DNA from: an uncultured Erysipelotrichaceae bacterium
Lineage (GTDB): Bacteria > Bacillota_I > Bacilli_A > Erysipelotrichales > Coprobacillaceae
DNA: 28,770 bases
Direction: 5' to 3'
NCBI GenBank assembly: GCA_900317015.1
Contig: ONFH01000310.1
Location: 1 to 28,770 of the forward strand
The position numbers were made by a program, and so were the translations under genes. Shown one piece after another: positions 8,679 to 15,375 of the stretch (within the stretch, counting starts at the first letter, position 1; every line of letters begins with the position of its first letter). The notes under the pieces were generated by a model that ran no database searches, was not told the DNA's origin, and saw only the letters and a list, made by a program, of their open reading frames with translations.

Positions 8679-8845
8679 ACCTCCTTAAAAATAATCGACA
8701 GAGATCTCAGTTCAATGATATAAGTGACAATTAATTTTGGAAGCGATCAATGTTAACGATAAGCTTAGGAGGAACGTAGACACAATTATGTGTGCGTAAT
8801 CTCTGTCGATGATCAGGCTATCAAGCAACATACTTCTAGCCCTGT
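8679..8845 (-). promoter_or_regulatory. Structured 5' leader of the metallophosphoesterase gene, candidate riboregulator
   Basis: On the minus strand a perfect 12-bp helix is formed by ATCGACAGAGAT (8810-8799) and its complement (8705-8694), enclosing 93 nt. Inside are a small ACACA/TGTGT hairpin (8795-8782) and CCTCCT (8772-8767). That last element is complementary to the AGGAGG ribosome site of the downstream gene just outside the helix. Upstream is a second helix, CAG-GCTA with TAGCCTG, near 8845-8814. The right arm ends 24 nt before the start codon. I recognise no known riboswitch class here (no T-box, SAM, TPP, FMN, yybP-ykoY, M-box or ydaO core). This 373-nt gap between coding regions holds this leader, its promoter and the aldehyde dehydrogenase promoter region. 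Confidence 0.5.
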
Positions 8846-8851
8846 AATTTT

Positions 8852-8879
8852 ATTTTAACACTTGCATAGATGAAGTAAA
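8852..8879 (-). promoter_or_regulatory. Promoter candidate for the metallophosphoesterase leader
   Basis: The minus strand carries TTTACT (8879-8874) and TAAAAT (8857-8852) at 16-nt spacing. Initiation near 8845 would give a leader of about 175 nt that includes the whole 12-bp-helix element. Confidence 0.45.
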
Positions 8880-8909
8880 GCGTTTTCAATCAATATAGAA
8901 TTCCTTTTA

Positions 8910-8967
8910 TTGAAACATTCCAAAAATGTTCAAATCAAATCATCATAAGATTGACGTTGAATTTGAT
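8910..8967. repeat. Two nested inverted repeats upstream of the aldehyde dehydrogenase gene
   Basis: TTGAAACATT (8910-8919) faces AATGTTCAA (8925-8933) with one bulged base. Immediately after, ATCAAAT (8934-8940) faces ATTTGAT (8961-8967) perfectly across 20 nt. They lie between the two divergent promoters, where operators would be expected. No T-run follows on either strand, so they are not terminators. No regulator is assigned. Confidence 0.35.
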
Positions 8968-8993
8968 ATTTTCTGTTTTTCAAAGAGTGTTTA

Positions 8994-9022
8994 TTGTTTT
9001 TAAAAAGGCGTTGTTGTATCAT
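8994..9022 (+). promoter_or_regulatory. Promoter candidate for the aldehyde dehydrogenase gene
   Basis: TTGTTT (8994-8999) and TATCAT (9017-9022) are 17 nt apart. The -35 is weak. Initiation near 9029 would give a very short leader. Confidence 0.4.
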
Positions 9023-9043
9023 TAATCTAAGGATGTGAATATC

Positions 9044-10414
9044 ATGAATATTGAACAAATTTACAAAACTCATAAAGAAACTTTCAATGCTCAAGTGACA
9101 AAAAACGTTGAGAAAAGAAAGCAAGTTCTTGCAAAAATATTAAGCTATCTTGAAGATCATGAAGATGATATCAATGCCGCTTTATTAAAAGATCTCGGTA
9201 AGCAACGTGCCGAAGCTTATTTATCAGAAATCGGTATGATCTACGATACAATGAGCTATCTTGAAAAAAATATTGATAAATGGACAAAACCAAGAAAAGT
9301 CGGATCAACAATTAAATCATTTTATTTTAAGAGTTCAGTCGTTTATGAACCATATGGTAATGTCCTTGTCATGGCACCTTGGAATTATCCATTCTTGTTA
9401 ACGATGGAACCAGCCGTCAATGCCATTGCAGCTGGCAATACAGTTGTCGTTAAGCCAAGCGAATATGCTGAAGAAACCACAAAATTCTTGCTTAATATGG
9501 CAGATGAAGTCGATGAGCCTGGTATTTTCTCAGTTGTTGGTGGCGACAGTCGCGTCGCTCGAGAATTACTCATGCATAAGTGGGATTATATCTTCTTCAC
9601 AGGAAGTCAGAATGTTGGCAAAGTCGTTTATAAACGTGCTGCTAACTTCCTAACTCCAGTCACTTTGGAGCTAGGTGGAAAATCTCCAACGATCGTGTCT
9701 AATGACGCAGAGTTATCTTTAGCTGCGAAAAGAATTGCTTTTGGTAAATTCTTAAATGCTGGGCAAACTTGTGTTGCTCCAGACTATGTTTTCGTACATA
9801 AAGATGTCTATGCAGAATTCATTAATTTACTTTCACAAAATATTAAAGAATTCTTTGGTGAACATCCTCTTGATTCTGAAGAACTATGTCATATCATCAA
9901 CCGTAAACACTTTAATCGTTTGATGTCTTTAGCCGAAGGACAGCACTTCATCTTGGGTGGAAATGCTAATGAACGCACATTAAAGTTTGAACCAACTTTG
10001 ATAGAAGGCGCAAAGGCAGAAGATCGCATTATGCAGGAAGAAATATTTGGTCCATTACTACCAATCTTGCCATACACAAATATCGATGATGTCATTTCTT
10101 ACATTAATGATCATCCAAAACCTCTCGCTTTATATTTATTTACTGAAAGCAAAGAATTACAGGATCATGTCATGAGCGCTTGCTCATTTGGTGGCGGTTG
10201 TATTAACGATACGATCATTCATCTCACGGAAAAAGAATTACCATTTGGTGGGGTCGGAGAATCAGGAATCGGCCATTATCATGGTTTCTATTCATTCGAA
10301 ACATTCTCACATGCTAAATCAATATTAAATTCTTCAACAAGAAGAGATATCACTTGGCGTTACTATCCACTTGATGAAGACAAAGAATATACAATCAGAA
10401 AGCAGTTTAAATAG
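9044..10414 (+). CDS. NAD(P)-dependent aldehyde dehydrogenase, class 3-like
   Basis: Oxidises an aldehyde to the acid with NAD or NADP, in the cytosol. The 456-residue length and the absence of a long N-terminal extension match the class 3/YwdH-like group. Catalytic residues are present: N114 (APWNYPF), E209 (TLELGGKSP), nucleophile C243 (NAGQTCVAPD) and E333 (EEIFGP). The C-terminus (residues 430-456) is polar, whereas fatty-aldehyde forms carry a membrane tail here. I choose the ATG at 9044 over an in-frame GTG at 9035, because the degenerate AAGGATGTGA site overlaps that GTG and is properly spaced from the ATG. It is a single-gene unit with its own terminator. The aldehyde substrate is not evident. 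Confidence 0.93.
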   Translation: MNIEQIYKTHKETFNAQVTKNVEKRKQVLAKILSYLEDHEDDINAALLKDLGKQRAEAYLSEIGMIYDTMSYLEKNIDKWTKPRKVGSTIKSFYFKSSVVYEPYGNVLVMAPWNYPFLLTMEPAVNAIAAGNTVVVKPSEYAEETTKFLLNMADEVDEPGIFSVVGGDSRVARELLMHKWDYIFFTGSQNVGKVVYKRAANFLTPVTLELGGKSPTIVSNDAELSLAAKRIAFGKFLNAGQTCVAPDYVFVHKDVYAEFINLLSQNIKEFFGEHPLDSEELCHIINRKHFNRLMSLAEGQHFILGGNANERTLKFEPTLIEGAKAEDRIMQEEIFGPLLPILPYTNIDDVISYINDHPKPLALYLFTESKELQDHVMSACSFGGGCINDTIIHLTEKELPFGGVGESGIGHYHGFYSFETFSHAKSILNSSTRRDITWRYYPLDEDKEYTIRKQFK

Positions 10415-10440
10415 AAGGAATCCACACGGATTCCTTTTTT
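10415..10440 (+). terminator. Rho-independent terminator of the aldehyde dehydrogenase gene
   Basis: A perfect 9-bp hairpin (10415-10423 with 10428-10436, loop ACAC) with a T-run through 10440 directly follows the stop codon. Confidence 0.95.
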
Positions 10441-10455
10441 GATCGTTGATAAAAC

Positions 10456-10484
10456 TAGACATCGACCCGCTTGACTCTTATAAT
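10456..10484 (+). promoter_or_regulatory. Strong promoter of the acidic orphan gene
   Basis: TAGACA (10456-10461) and a perfect TATAAT (10479-10484) are separated by 17 nt. This is among the best promoter matches in the window and suggests the following small protein is well expressed. Confidence 0.75.
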
Positions 10485-10517
10485 ATTCCTATAAAACAAT
10501 AGAAAGGAATTGGAAAT

Positions 10518-11048
10518 ATGGATAATAACCAAACTCCTGTCATTGAATTATCATTTAATGACAGTTTCGAACCAGAAGTTTTACAGGAAAACAAAGAACT
10601 TCAAAAAGATCATGACAGTGTCGGCGGTTCTTTGATTGGCATGTTAAATGATATCATTAAAGAAATCATTAATGATGTTTTAGGCGATGACTATGACTTA
10701 TCAAGTGTCATTCGTATTGCTTCTCAGAATGCTGCAAATTTCGTTCATCTTTATGATGCCTATAGAAATGGTGGAGGCAAGCAGATGGATGTTGATTACG
10801 CTGATATCAAACCAACGATCAATTCCATTATTATGCTTGATGAAGATCAGAACTATGTTTTTGGTTTCGCATCAGATGATGATGAAGTACAGATCAGCTA
10901 TTTATTCAGTGCTTTAGCTGTAACAGCTGCAAAGTTACTTGAACCTGACGAAATTGATAATGTTTTAGGTGTCTTCGTTTCAGCCGTTGTCGATGATCTC
11001 TTTGAAGAAGACGATGACGAAGAAGATGACATCGTAGATATCGCATAA
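10518..11048 (+). CDS. Highly acidic protein of unknown function, 176 residues
   Basis: I do not recognise a family. The protein has no signal peptide, membrane helix or cysteine. Residues 40-155 look like a mixed alpha/beta folded core, and the last 25 residues are an almost unbroken run of Asp and Glu (about 148-173). The N-terminal 35 residues are also acidic and polar, so the predicted isoelectric point is very low. The ATG has an AAAGGAATTGG ribosome site, a near-consensus promoter upstream and a terminator downstream, so it is a well-defined single-gene unit. Acidic tails of this kind are found in nucleic-acid mimics, chaperone-like proteins and metal binders; none of these is established here. 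Confidence 0.85.
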   Translation: MDNNQTPVIELSFNDSFEPEVLQENKELQKDHDSVGGSLIGMLNDIIKEIINDVLGDDYDLSSVIRIASQNAANFVHLYDAYRNGGGKQMDVDYADIKPTINSIIMLDEDQNYVFGFASDDDEVQISYLFSALAVTAAKLLEPDEIDNVLGVFVSAVVDDLFEEDDDEEDDIVDIA

Positions 11049-11054
11049 GATAAT

Positions 11055-11080
11055 AGGGGACTCTCGTCCCTTTTCTTTTT
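11055..11080 (+). terminator. Rho-independent terminator of the acidic orphan gene
   Basis: The hairpin GGGAC-TCTC-GTCCC (11057-11070, extendable by two weaker pairs) is followed by TTTTCTTTTT. It begins 6 nt after the stop codon. Confidence 0.9.
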
Positions 11081-11170
11081 ACTCTCATAAACTTTATTGC
11101 CGAGGAAATATCAATTTATCTCATAAACTTCTTATATCAAATTATATGCATGAATCCTTATCTTTTCTCA

Positions 11171-11189
11171 TGTCAAGTTACACTTGACA
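11171..11189 (+). promoter_or_regulatory. Perfect 19-bp palindromic operator before the XRE gene
   Basis: TGTCAAGT, then TAC, then ACTTGACA: two perfect 8-bp arms around a 3-nt centre. The right arm contains a consensus -35 hexamer, TTGACA (11184-11189), spaced 17 nt from TATTGT (11207-11212). Binding here would cover that promoter. Autoregulation by the downstream XRE protein is the simplest inference. Confidence 0.6.
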
Positions 11190-11208
11190 GAAGGCAAGGG
11201 CCGCTTTA

Positions 11209-11237
11209 TTGTCAATACCACTTAATGCTCTTATACT
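11209..11237 (+). promoter_or_regulatory. Promoter of the XRE gene
   Basis: TTGTCA (11209-11214) and TATACT (11232-11237), five of six matches each, are 17 nt apart. The predicted start near 11244 is 18 nt before the ATG. The -35 begins 20 bp downstream of the palindrome. Confidence 0.65.
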
Positions 11238-11261
11238 TTTCATTGTCATCAGGAGGCTATT

Positions 11262-11732
11262 ATGAAATTCAGTGAAGAAATCAAACGATTAAGAAAAGAA
11301 CATCATTATACACAAGATGAGCTTGCCAAAAAGCTACATGTCACAAGGCAGGCAGTTTCAAACTGGGAAAATGAAAAAAATCTTCCTGATATTGAAACTG
11401 TCATTGCAATCGCTCAAATCTTCAACATTTCTCTTGATGAACTAATTCTTGGAGGTAATACAGATATGAGTAAAAAATTGATCAACGACGGTAAAGAAAA
11501 CAAAAAAGCTAAATACAATATGGTCACCGTCCTCATTGGAGCATTGATCATCTTCTTAGGATTTTCATGTTTCGTCTTTAAAGGGCTCTCGGTTGAATAT
11601 GTAGATGCTTCTGGTATTTTACATGAAAACTTCTTCCTTATTCCTATCGGCTATACTTTGATATTAATTGGAATGATCATTCTCTTCTTCAATATCATTA
11701 AATCATTGAAGAACCATTTTAGTCATCATTAA
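11262..11732 (+). CDS. XRE-family regulator with C-terminal two-helix membrane domain (DUF3955-like)
   Basis: The protein is 156 residues. An N-terminal Cro/CI helix-turn-helix spans about 1-62, with the recognition region VTRQAVSNWENEKNLPD at 27-43. A short charged linker follows, then two membrane helices at about 86-107 and 124-147. The segment around 111-140 (EYVDASGILHENFFLIPIG) resembles DUF3955, which is found C-terminal to XRE domains in Firmicutes. The architecture implies a membrane-tethered DNA-binding protein that might sense something at the membrane, but no ligand is known. The ribosome site is AGGAGG, 6 nt before the ATG. A perfect palindrome upstream suggests self-regulation. 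No target gene is adjacent. Confidence 0.88.
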   Translation: MKFSEEIKRLRKEHHYTQDELAKKLHVTRQAVSNWENEKNLPDIETVIAIAQIFNISLDELILGGNTDMSKKLINDGKENKKAKYNMVTVLIGALIIFLGFSCFVFKGLSVEYVDASGILHENFFLIPIGYTLILIGMIILFFNIIKSLKNHFSHH

Positions 11733-11766
11733 AGTAGTATCCTCCATTACGGGGGACACTGCTTTT
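11733..11766 (+). terminator. Terminator of the XRE gene
   Basis: A long imperfect hairpin (11733-11745 with 11751-11763, two GU pairs and one mismatch) directly follows the stop and ends in a short T-run. A second weak hairpin with a T-rich tail sits at 11884-11910 (AAGATC/GATCTT) on the same strand. Confidence 0.6.
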
Positions 11767-11920
11767 CATGATTTCTTATGAAGCTGCTCGTTCATTTTAC
11801 TTCTTTCTAAAAATGTCTATAAAAGATCAAATAGATCAGAAGGGCAGTTAAAAGTTGCAAAATAACGTATAAAACTATGCTTGAAGATCCTAGCAATGAT
11901 CTTTCTTTTTCAATTCTAAT

Positions 11921-11952
11921 AAAAACCTTCTATCACATAGTGAAAGAAGGTT
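11921..11952 (-). terminator. Rho-independent terminator of nudC
   Basis: An 8-bp stem (11924-11931 with 11945-11952) is extended by an inner 4-bp stem across one mismatch, with a 3-nt loop. On the minus strand a T-rich run follows (11925-11921 and beyond). It lies about 50 nt after the stop codon. The 240 nt between the XRE and nudC genes otherwise holds nothing I can identify. Confidence 0.75.
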
Positions 11953-12005
11953 CACAATTCTTATATTCAAGTGACTTATCAATTCAAACAAGCTGCATGA
12001 GTATT

Positions 12006-12857
12006 TTATTTATGCTCATTAAAGATGGCTTTTGTAATCTTTCCCTCTTTAAAAAGCATCATCATTTCATTCGTTAATGACAAATGATCCGGCTGTAAAA
12101 CTATATCTTCTCGTTTCGTCCAGACACCTTTCTTTAACTCACTACGATCAAGGGTGATCGTAGGGTCGCCATCTACTTCACAGTAAAAGCCCATTAAAAT
12201 ATCATCTGCGAATCCCCAAGGCTGAGATTTGTAATACGTAATATTTTTCACCTTGAGGCCTACTTCTTCCATCACTTCACGAGCAACCGTCTGTTCAACC
12301 GTTTCCCCAATTTCCGTAAAGCCGGCAATTAATGCATTATGTCTAAACCCTTGTGCATATTTAGTAATCAATATTTCATCATCATGGATCACACCAACGA
12401 TGACAGCGGGGTTAATTTTTGGATAAATACGACGTTCGCAAGCTGGACATACAATTGCTCTTTCATCTTTAGCAAGTTGCGTTTCACTGCCGCAGCTGCC
12501 ACAATATTTATTGGCATGATACCATGTTGATAAATGGAAGGCAGTCACTGCCGTTAATAAATAAGGCTTCCAGTCTTCATCATCGTCTCTAAGATTCCAA
12601 ATATCTTCGTAATAATATTCTTTCATATAAATATGATGTTTTAAAAGAAAGCAATCCGTCTCATCAAGAGATCCCATATAAATAAATTCATACTCTTTAT
12701 TTTTAGGAAGATCCTCAAAGCGAGGAAAACTAAAGCCATGATCCTCTTTAACAAGAACACTTCTCTTTCTGAAGGAAAAGATTAAGCTTCCTTCTTTTGG
12801 TGTCTTATTTGCGTCATAACTATTGTTAAATACGTGTGGTTGTATATCTTGTATCAT
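12006..12857 (-). CDS. nudC: NAD(+) diphosphatase (Nudix, zinc-ribbon type)
   Basis: Hydrolyses NADH/NAD to NMN and AMP; NudC enzymes also remove NAD caps from RNA 5' ends. The 283-residue protein has an N-terminal domain (1-110), a zinc ribbon (C119, C122, C137, C140) and a Nudix fold. The Nudix box is complete at 179-201 with G179, E185, R193, E194, E197, E198 and G200. The downstream SQPWGF (211-216) matches the SQPW motif that distinguishes NudC from other Nudix enzymes. The ribosome site is GAGGT, 7 nt before the ATG. It is a single-gene unit with its own promoter, divergent from the nitroreductase gene. Confidence 0.95.
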   Translation of the reverse strand: MIQDIQPHVFNNSYDANKTPKEGSLIFSFRKRSVLVKEDHGFSFPRFEDLPKNKEYEFIYMGSLDETDCFLLKHHIYMKEYYYEDIWNLRDDDEDWKPYLLTAVTAFHLSTWYHANKYCGSCGSETQLAKDERAIVCPACERRIYPKINPAVIVGVIHDDEILITKYAQGFRHNALIAGFTEIGETVEQTVAREVMEEVGLKVKNITYYKSQPWGFADDILMGFYCEVDGDPTITLDRSELKKGVWTKREDIVLQPDHLSLTNEMMMLFKEGKITKAIFNEHK

Positions 12858-12876
12858 TTTTCTACCTCTTTTCTCT

Positions 12877-12904
12877 ATTATAAAACTTTATGTGAGGCTG
12901 ACAA
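12877..12904 (-). promoter_or_regulatory. Promoter of nudC
   Basis: The minus strand carries TTGTCA (12904-12899) and a perfect TATAAT (12882-12877) at 16-nt spacing, with initiation predicted about 12 nt before the nudC ATG. Confidence 0.7.
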
Positions 12905-12978
12905 TCATTTCTCCCATTAAATTCATGTTAAGGACATTTTTATAGATTAATATTATCTATTAGAAAGAAGGCTATTTT

Positions 12979-13512
12979 ATGCAAATTAATGAAGCTATTA
13001 GTAAAAGAAGATCAATCAGAAAATTTACTGGTGAATTACCAGATGAAGAAAATTTGAAAGCAATCATAAAAGCAGGGGAACAGGCCCCAGTTGCAATGGG
13101 AAAATATGGATCATTCCATATGACAATTCTAACAAATAAAGATTTATTAAATAAAATTAATGAGAAGGCTGCTGCCTTCTTTAAGAATCCTAAATTCAAT
13201 CCTCTATATGACGCTCCAATGCTGATCATCATTTCCGCTGAAAAGCCATCACCAGGACTAGAAAATTCCATTTATTCAAGTGCTGCTTGCATCGTTGAAA
13301 ACATGGCTCTTGAAGCCGTCGAACAAAATGTAGGAGCTTGCCTGATCTGGGGTGCCATCGCGTCTATTGCTAATGATCAAGATATCCTTCAGGCATTGAA
13401 TATTCCTGAAGGATCCATTCCTTGTTGCGGTATCGTATTAGGAAAGAGTGACATGCCTTATAAAGAACGTTCAATTGCTTTAGATCGTATTCAGATCAAT
13501 GAAGTGAAATAA
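12979..13512 (+). CDS. Nitroreductase-family flavoprotein
   Basis: The 177-residue length is that of a compact nitroreductase fold. The N-terminal SKRRSIRKFTGELPDEE (8-24) is the family's FMN-phosphate-binding RRSIR signature. Mid-protein, the ALEAVEQNVGACLIWGAIAS stretch (about 111-130) corresponds to the conserved helix and loop at the dimer interface and flavin site. An FMN-dependent, NAD(P)H-linked reductase of nitro compounds, quinones or similar acceptors is expected; the natural substrate is unknown. The ribosome site is AGAAAGAAGG. It is divergent from nudC across 121 nt. It has no ferredoxin domain. Confidence 0.88.
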   Translation: MQINEAISKRRSIRKFTGELPDEENLKAIIKAGEQAPVAMGKYGSFHMTILTNKDLLNKINEKAAAFFKNPKFNPLYDAPMLIIISAEKPSPGLENSIYSSAACIVENMALEAVEQNVGACLIWGAIASIANDQDILQALNIPEGSIPCCGIVLGKSDMPYKERSIALDRIQINEVK

Positions 13513-13517
13513 ATTCT

Positions 13518-13541
13518 GAATGTGATATTATGATCATATTC
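13518..13541. repeat. 9-bp inverted repeat between the nitroreductase and serine acetyltransferase genes
   Basis: GAATGTGAT (13518-13526) faces ATCATATTC (13533-13541), with one GU pair if transcribed. No T-run follows, so it is not a standard terminator. It could be an operator for the serine acetyltransferase promoter, which begins about 20 nt downstream. Confidence 0.3.
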
Positions 13542-13562
13542 TAAGCACAGAAAGGCTTTACA

Positions 13563-13571
13563 TGATATAAT
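13563..13571 (+). promoter_or_regulatory. Extended -10 promoter of the cysE-mrp operon
   Basis: TGATATAAT is a perfect extended -10 (TGn plus TATAAT), 26 nt before the start codon. No good -35 is seen, as is usual for extended -10 promoters. Confidence 0.6.
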
Positions 13572-13597
13572 TACTACAATGAAATGGGGTAATAACA

Positions 13598-14545
13598 ATG
13601 GAAAACATTGAACAAAAAGATATTGATAATATTATCAATACGATCATGGACGACTATTCAAAAGGTCGTGATATCGACTCAATGTCAGTATTTCACCAGC
13701 CTGATATGGATGTGATCAAAGATATCATTAATAAATTATTACGCGTCTTTTATCCTGGATTCTATCGTGAACGTGTTTATAAATATTATAATGAGCGTAA
13801 TAACTTAGCCGTCCTCATTGAAGATATTATGTACAATCTTCAAAAACAGATCAGCATCGTCCTTCATAACCGAGACGAATACTTAGATTCTGATGAAGAA
13901 GTGACTGATCACGAAGCGTATCTTATTACAAAGAAGTTTTTTCACAACATTCCTAAAATTCGAGCTTATCTCGATACCGATATGCAGGCCGCTTTTGATG
14001 GCGATCCAGCAGCAAACGGCAAAGATGAAATCGTTCTTTGTTACCCAGGATTATTAGCAACTACGATCAATCGTATTGCTCATGAGCTCTTTGTTTTAGA
14101 TGTACCGCTTATTCCAAGAATGATGACCGAATATGCCCATTCAATCACAGGTGTAGATATTCATCCTGGTGCAAAAATTGGTAAGTATTTCTTTATTGAC
14201 CACGCAACAGGGATCGTCATTGGTTCAACAACGGTAATTGGAGATCACGTTAAAATCTATCAAGGCGTTACTCTTGGTGCCTTATCGACAAGAAAGGGGC
14301 AAGCATTGCACGGTATCAAACGTCATCCAACGATTGAAGATAACGTCACGCTTTATGCGGGCGCAAGTGTTTTAGGCGGTGAAACAGTGATTGGCCATGA
14401 TACAGTCGTTGGCTCAAATGCCTTTATCACATCATCAGTACCACCTAATTCACGTATCTCAATTGAAAACAAATCAATTCATGTAGAAAATTCAAAAGTC
14501 AAAGAAGAAAAAATTGATGACTCTACTTGGTTCTACATTATTTAA
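13598..14545 (+). CDS. cysE: Serine O-acetyltransferase
   Basis: Makes O-acetylserine from serine and acetyl-CoA, the first step of cysteine synthesis. The 315-residue protein has an alpha-helical N-terminal domain (1-175) and then the left-handed beta-helix of hexapeptide repeats (about 180-290). Catalytic-site residues are visible as D187 (GVDIHPGAKIG) and H202 (IDHATGIVIG), followed by the acetyl-CoA-binding RHPTIEDN (242-249). Its length and the long helical domain resemble the extended SrpH/EpsC-like group more than the 270-residue enteric CysE. The ribosome site is GGGGT. The mrp-type gene follows 11 nt after its stop, so the two are cotranscribed. No cysteine synthase gene is adjacent. 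Confidence 0.93.
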   Translation: MENIEQKDIDNIINTIMDDYSKGRDIDSMSVFHQPDMDVIKDIINKLLRVFYPGFYRERVYKYYNERNNLAVLIEDIMYNLQKQISIVLHNRDEYLDSDEEVTDHEAYLITKKFFHNIPKIRAYLDTDMQAAFDGDPAANGKDEIVLCYPGLLATTINRIAHELFVLDVPLIPRMMTEYAHSITGVDIHPGAKIGKYFFIDHATGIVIGSTTVIGDHVKIYQGVTLGALSTRKGQALHGIKRHPTIEDNVTLYAGASVLGGETVIGHDTVVGSNAFITSSVPPNSRISIENKSIHVENSKVKEEKIDDSTWFYII

Positions 14546-14556
14546 AGGAGAAAACA

Positions 14557-15333
14557 ATGGACAAATTTCGTGAAAAATTCAGAAAACCATTAAACAAATA
14601 TTCAAAGGTTAAAAAAGTCATCGGTGTCGTTTCAGGAAAGGGTGGAGTAGGAAAATCATTAGTAACAACATCCTTAGCAGTCGCCATGAATAGAGCCGGC
14701 TATAAAACCGCAATTATGGATGCCGATATCACTGGTCCATCTATTCCTAAAGCATTTGGTATTGAGGGACAAACTTATCAAAATCAAAAAGGAATTTTGC
14801 CAAGAACAAGTAAAACTGGTATTAAAATCATGTCATTAAACTTGTTAGTAGAAAATCCAGGTGATCCAGTCATCTGGCGTGGACCGATCCTAGCAGATAT
14901 GGTCACTCAGTTCTGGACAGATGTATTCTGGGATGATGTAGATTACATGTTTGTAGATCTTCCTCCTGGAACAGGTGATATTCCGCTAACAGTATTCCAG
15001 GCTCTTCCTGTCGATGGAATTGTCGTCGTCACATCACCACAGGAACTTGTAAAGATGATTGTTGAAAAATCCGTAAAAATGGCTAACGAAATGGACATTC
15101 CTGTATTAGGGCTTGTGGAAAACATGAGTTATTATGTTTGTCCTGACTGTGGCAAAAAACATGAGATTTTCGGTCCATCACATATCGAAGAAGTTGCTAA
15201 AGAATTTTCTATCGATACATTTGCCAAACTACCTATTGATCCTTCCATTGCTCAGTCCATTGATGCAGGCAATGCCGAAGCGATGAAGATTGAACATCTT
15301 GATCCAATCATTTCAAAGATTCAAAACTTATAA
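14557..15333 (+). CDS. Mrp/NBP35-type Fe-S carrier P-loop ATPase
   Basis: ATP-binding scaffold or carrier for iron-sulfur clusters (ApbC/Mrp family), cytosolic. The 258-residue protein has a deviant Walker A, GKGGVGKS (27-34), D55/D57 in MDADITGPS (54-62), the Walker B region FVDLPPGTGD (132-141) and the cluster-ligand pair C195-P-D-C198. It lacks the N-terminal DUF59 domain of long Mrp proteins. The frame is open back to 14527, but AAAGGAG is 6-7 nt before the ATG at 14557, which fixes the start. Cotranscription with serine acetyltransferase links sulfur assimilation and Fe-S cluster handling; that link is inference. Confidence 0.93.
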   Translation: MDKFREKFRKPLNKYSKVKKVIGVVSGKGGVGKSLVTTSLAVAMNRAGYKTAIMDADITGPSIPKAFGIEGQTYQNQKGILPRTSKTGIKIMSLNLLVENPGDPVIWRGPILADMVTQFWTDVFWDDVDYMFVDLPPGTGDIPLTVFQALPVDGIVVVTSPQELVKMIVEKSVKMANEMDIPVLGLVENMSYYVCPDCGKKHEIFGPSHIEEVAKEFSIDTFAKLPIDPSIAQSIDAGNAEAMKIEHLDPIISKIQNL

Positions 15334-15340
15334 AAACAAC

Positions 15341-15369
15341 GACTCAGAAATTTACATTCTGAGTCTTTT
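15341..15369. terminator. Bidirectional terminator between the mrp-type gene and tetR
   Basis: A perfect 9-bp stem (15341-15349 with 15357-15365) is flanked by TTTT on the plus strand and by a T-rich GTTGTTTTT run on the minus strand. It can end both converging transcripts. Confidence 0.88.
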
Positions 15370-15375
15370 ACTTAT

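Noticed and set aside
8767..8799. Small plus-strand gene after AGGAGG at 8767-8772
   Set aside because: The only following ATG gives a three-codon frame; the AGGAGG is better explained as the anti-ribosome-site element of the minus-strand leader.
10471..10484. TTGACT as -35 for the acidic orphan gene
   Set aside because: It is only two bases from the TATAAT; TAGACA at 10456 has the correct 17-nt spacing.
11084..11130. Direct repeat CTCATAAACTT (11084-11094 and 11120-11130)
   Set aside because: A single AT-rich 11-mer pair with no array, no symmetry and no relation to a promoter; probably chance.
11877..12077. Open frame of 66 codons on the plus strand
   Set aside because: It overlaps the end of nudC and its terminator antisense and has no ribosome site.
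13518..13541. Inverted repeat as terminator of the nitroreductase gene
   Set aside because: No T-run follows on either strand, so it is listed only as a repeat.
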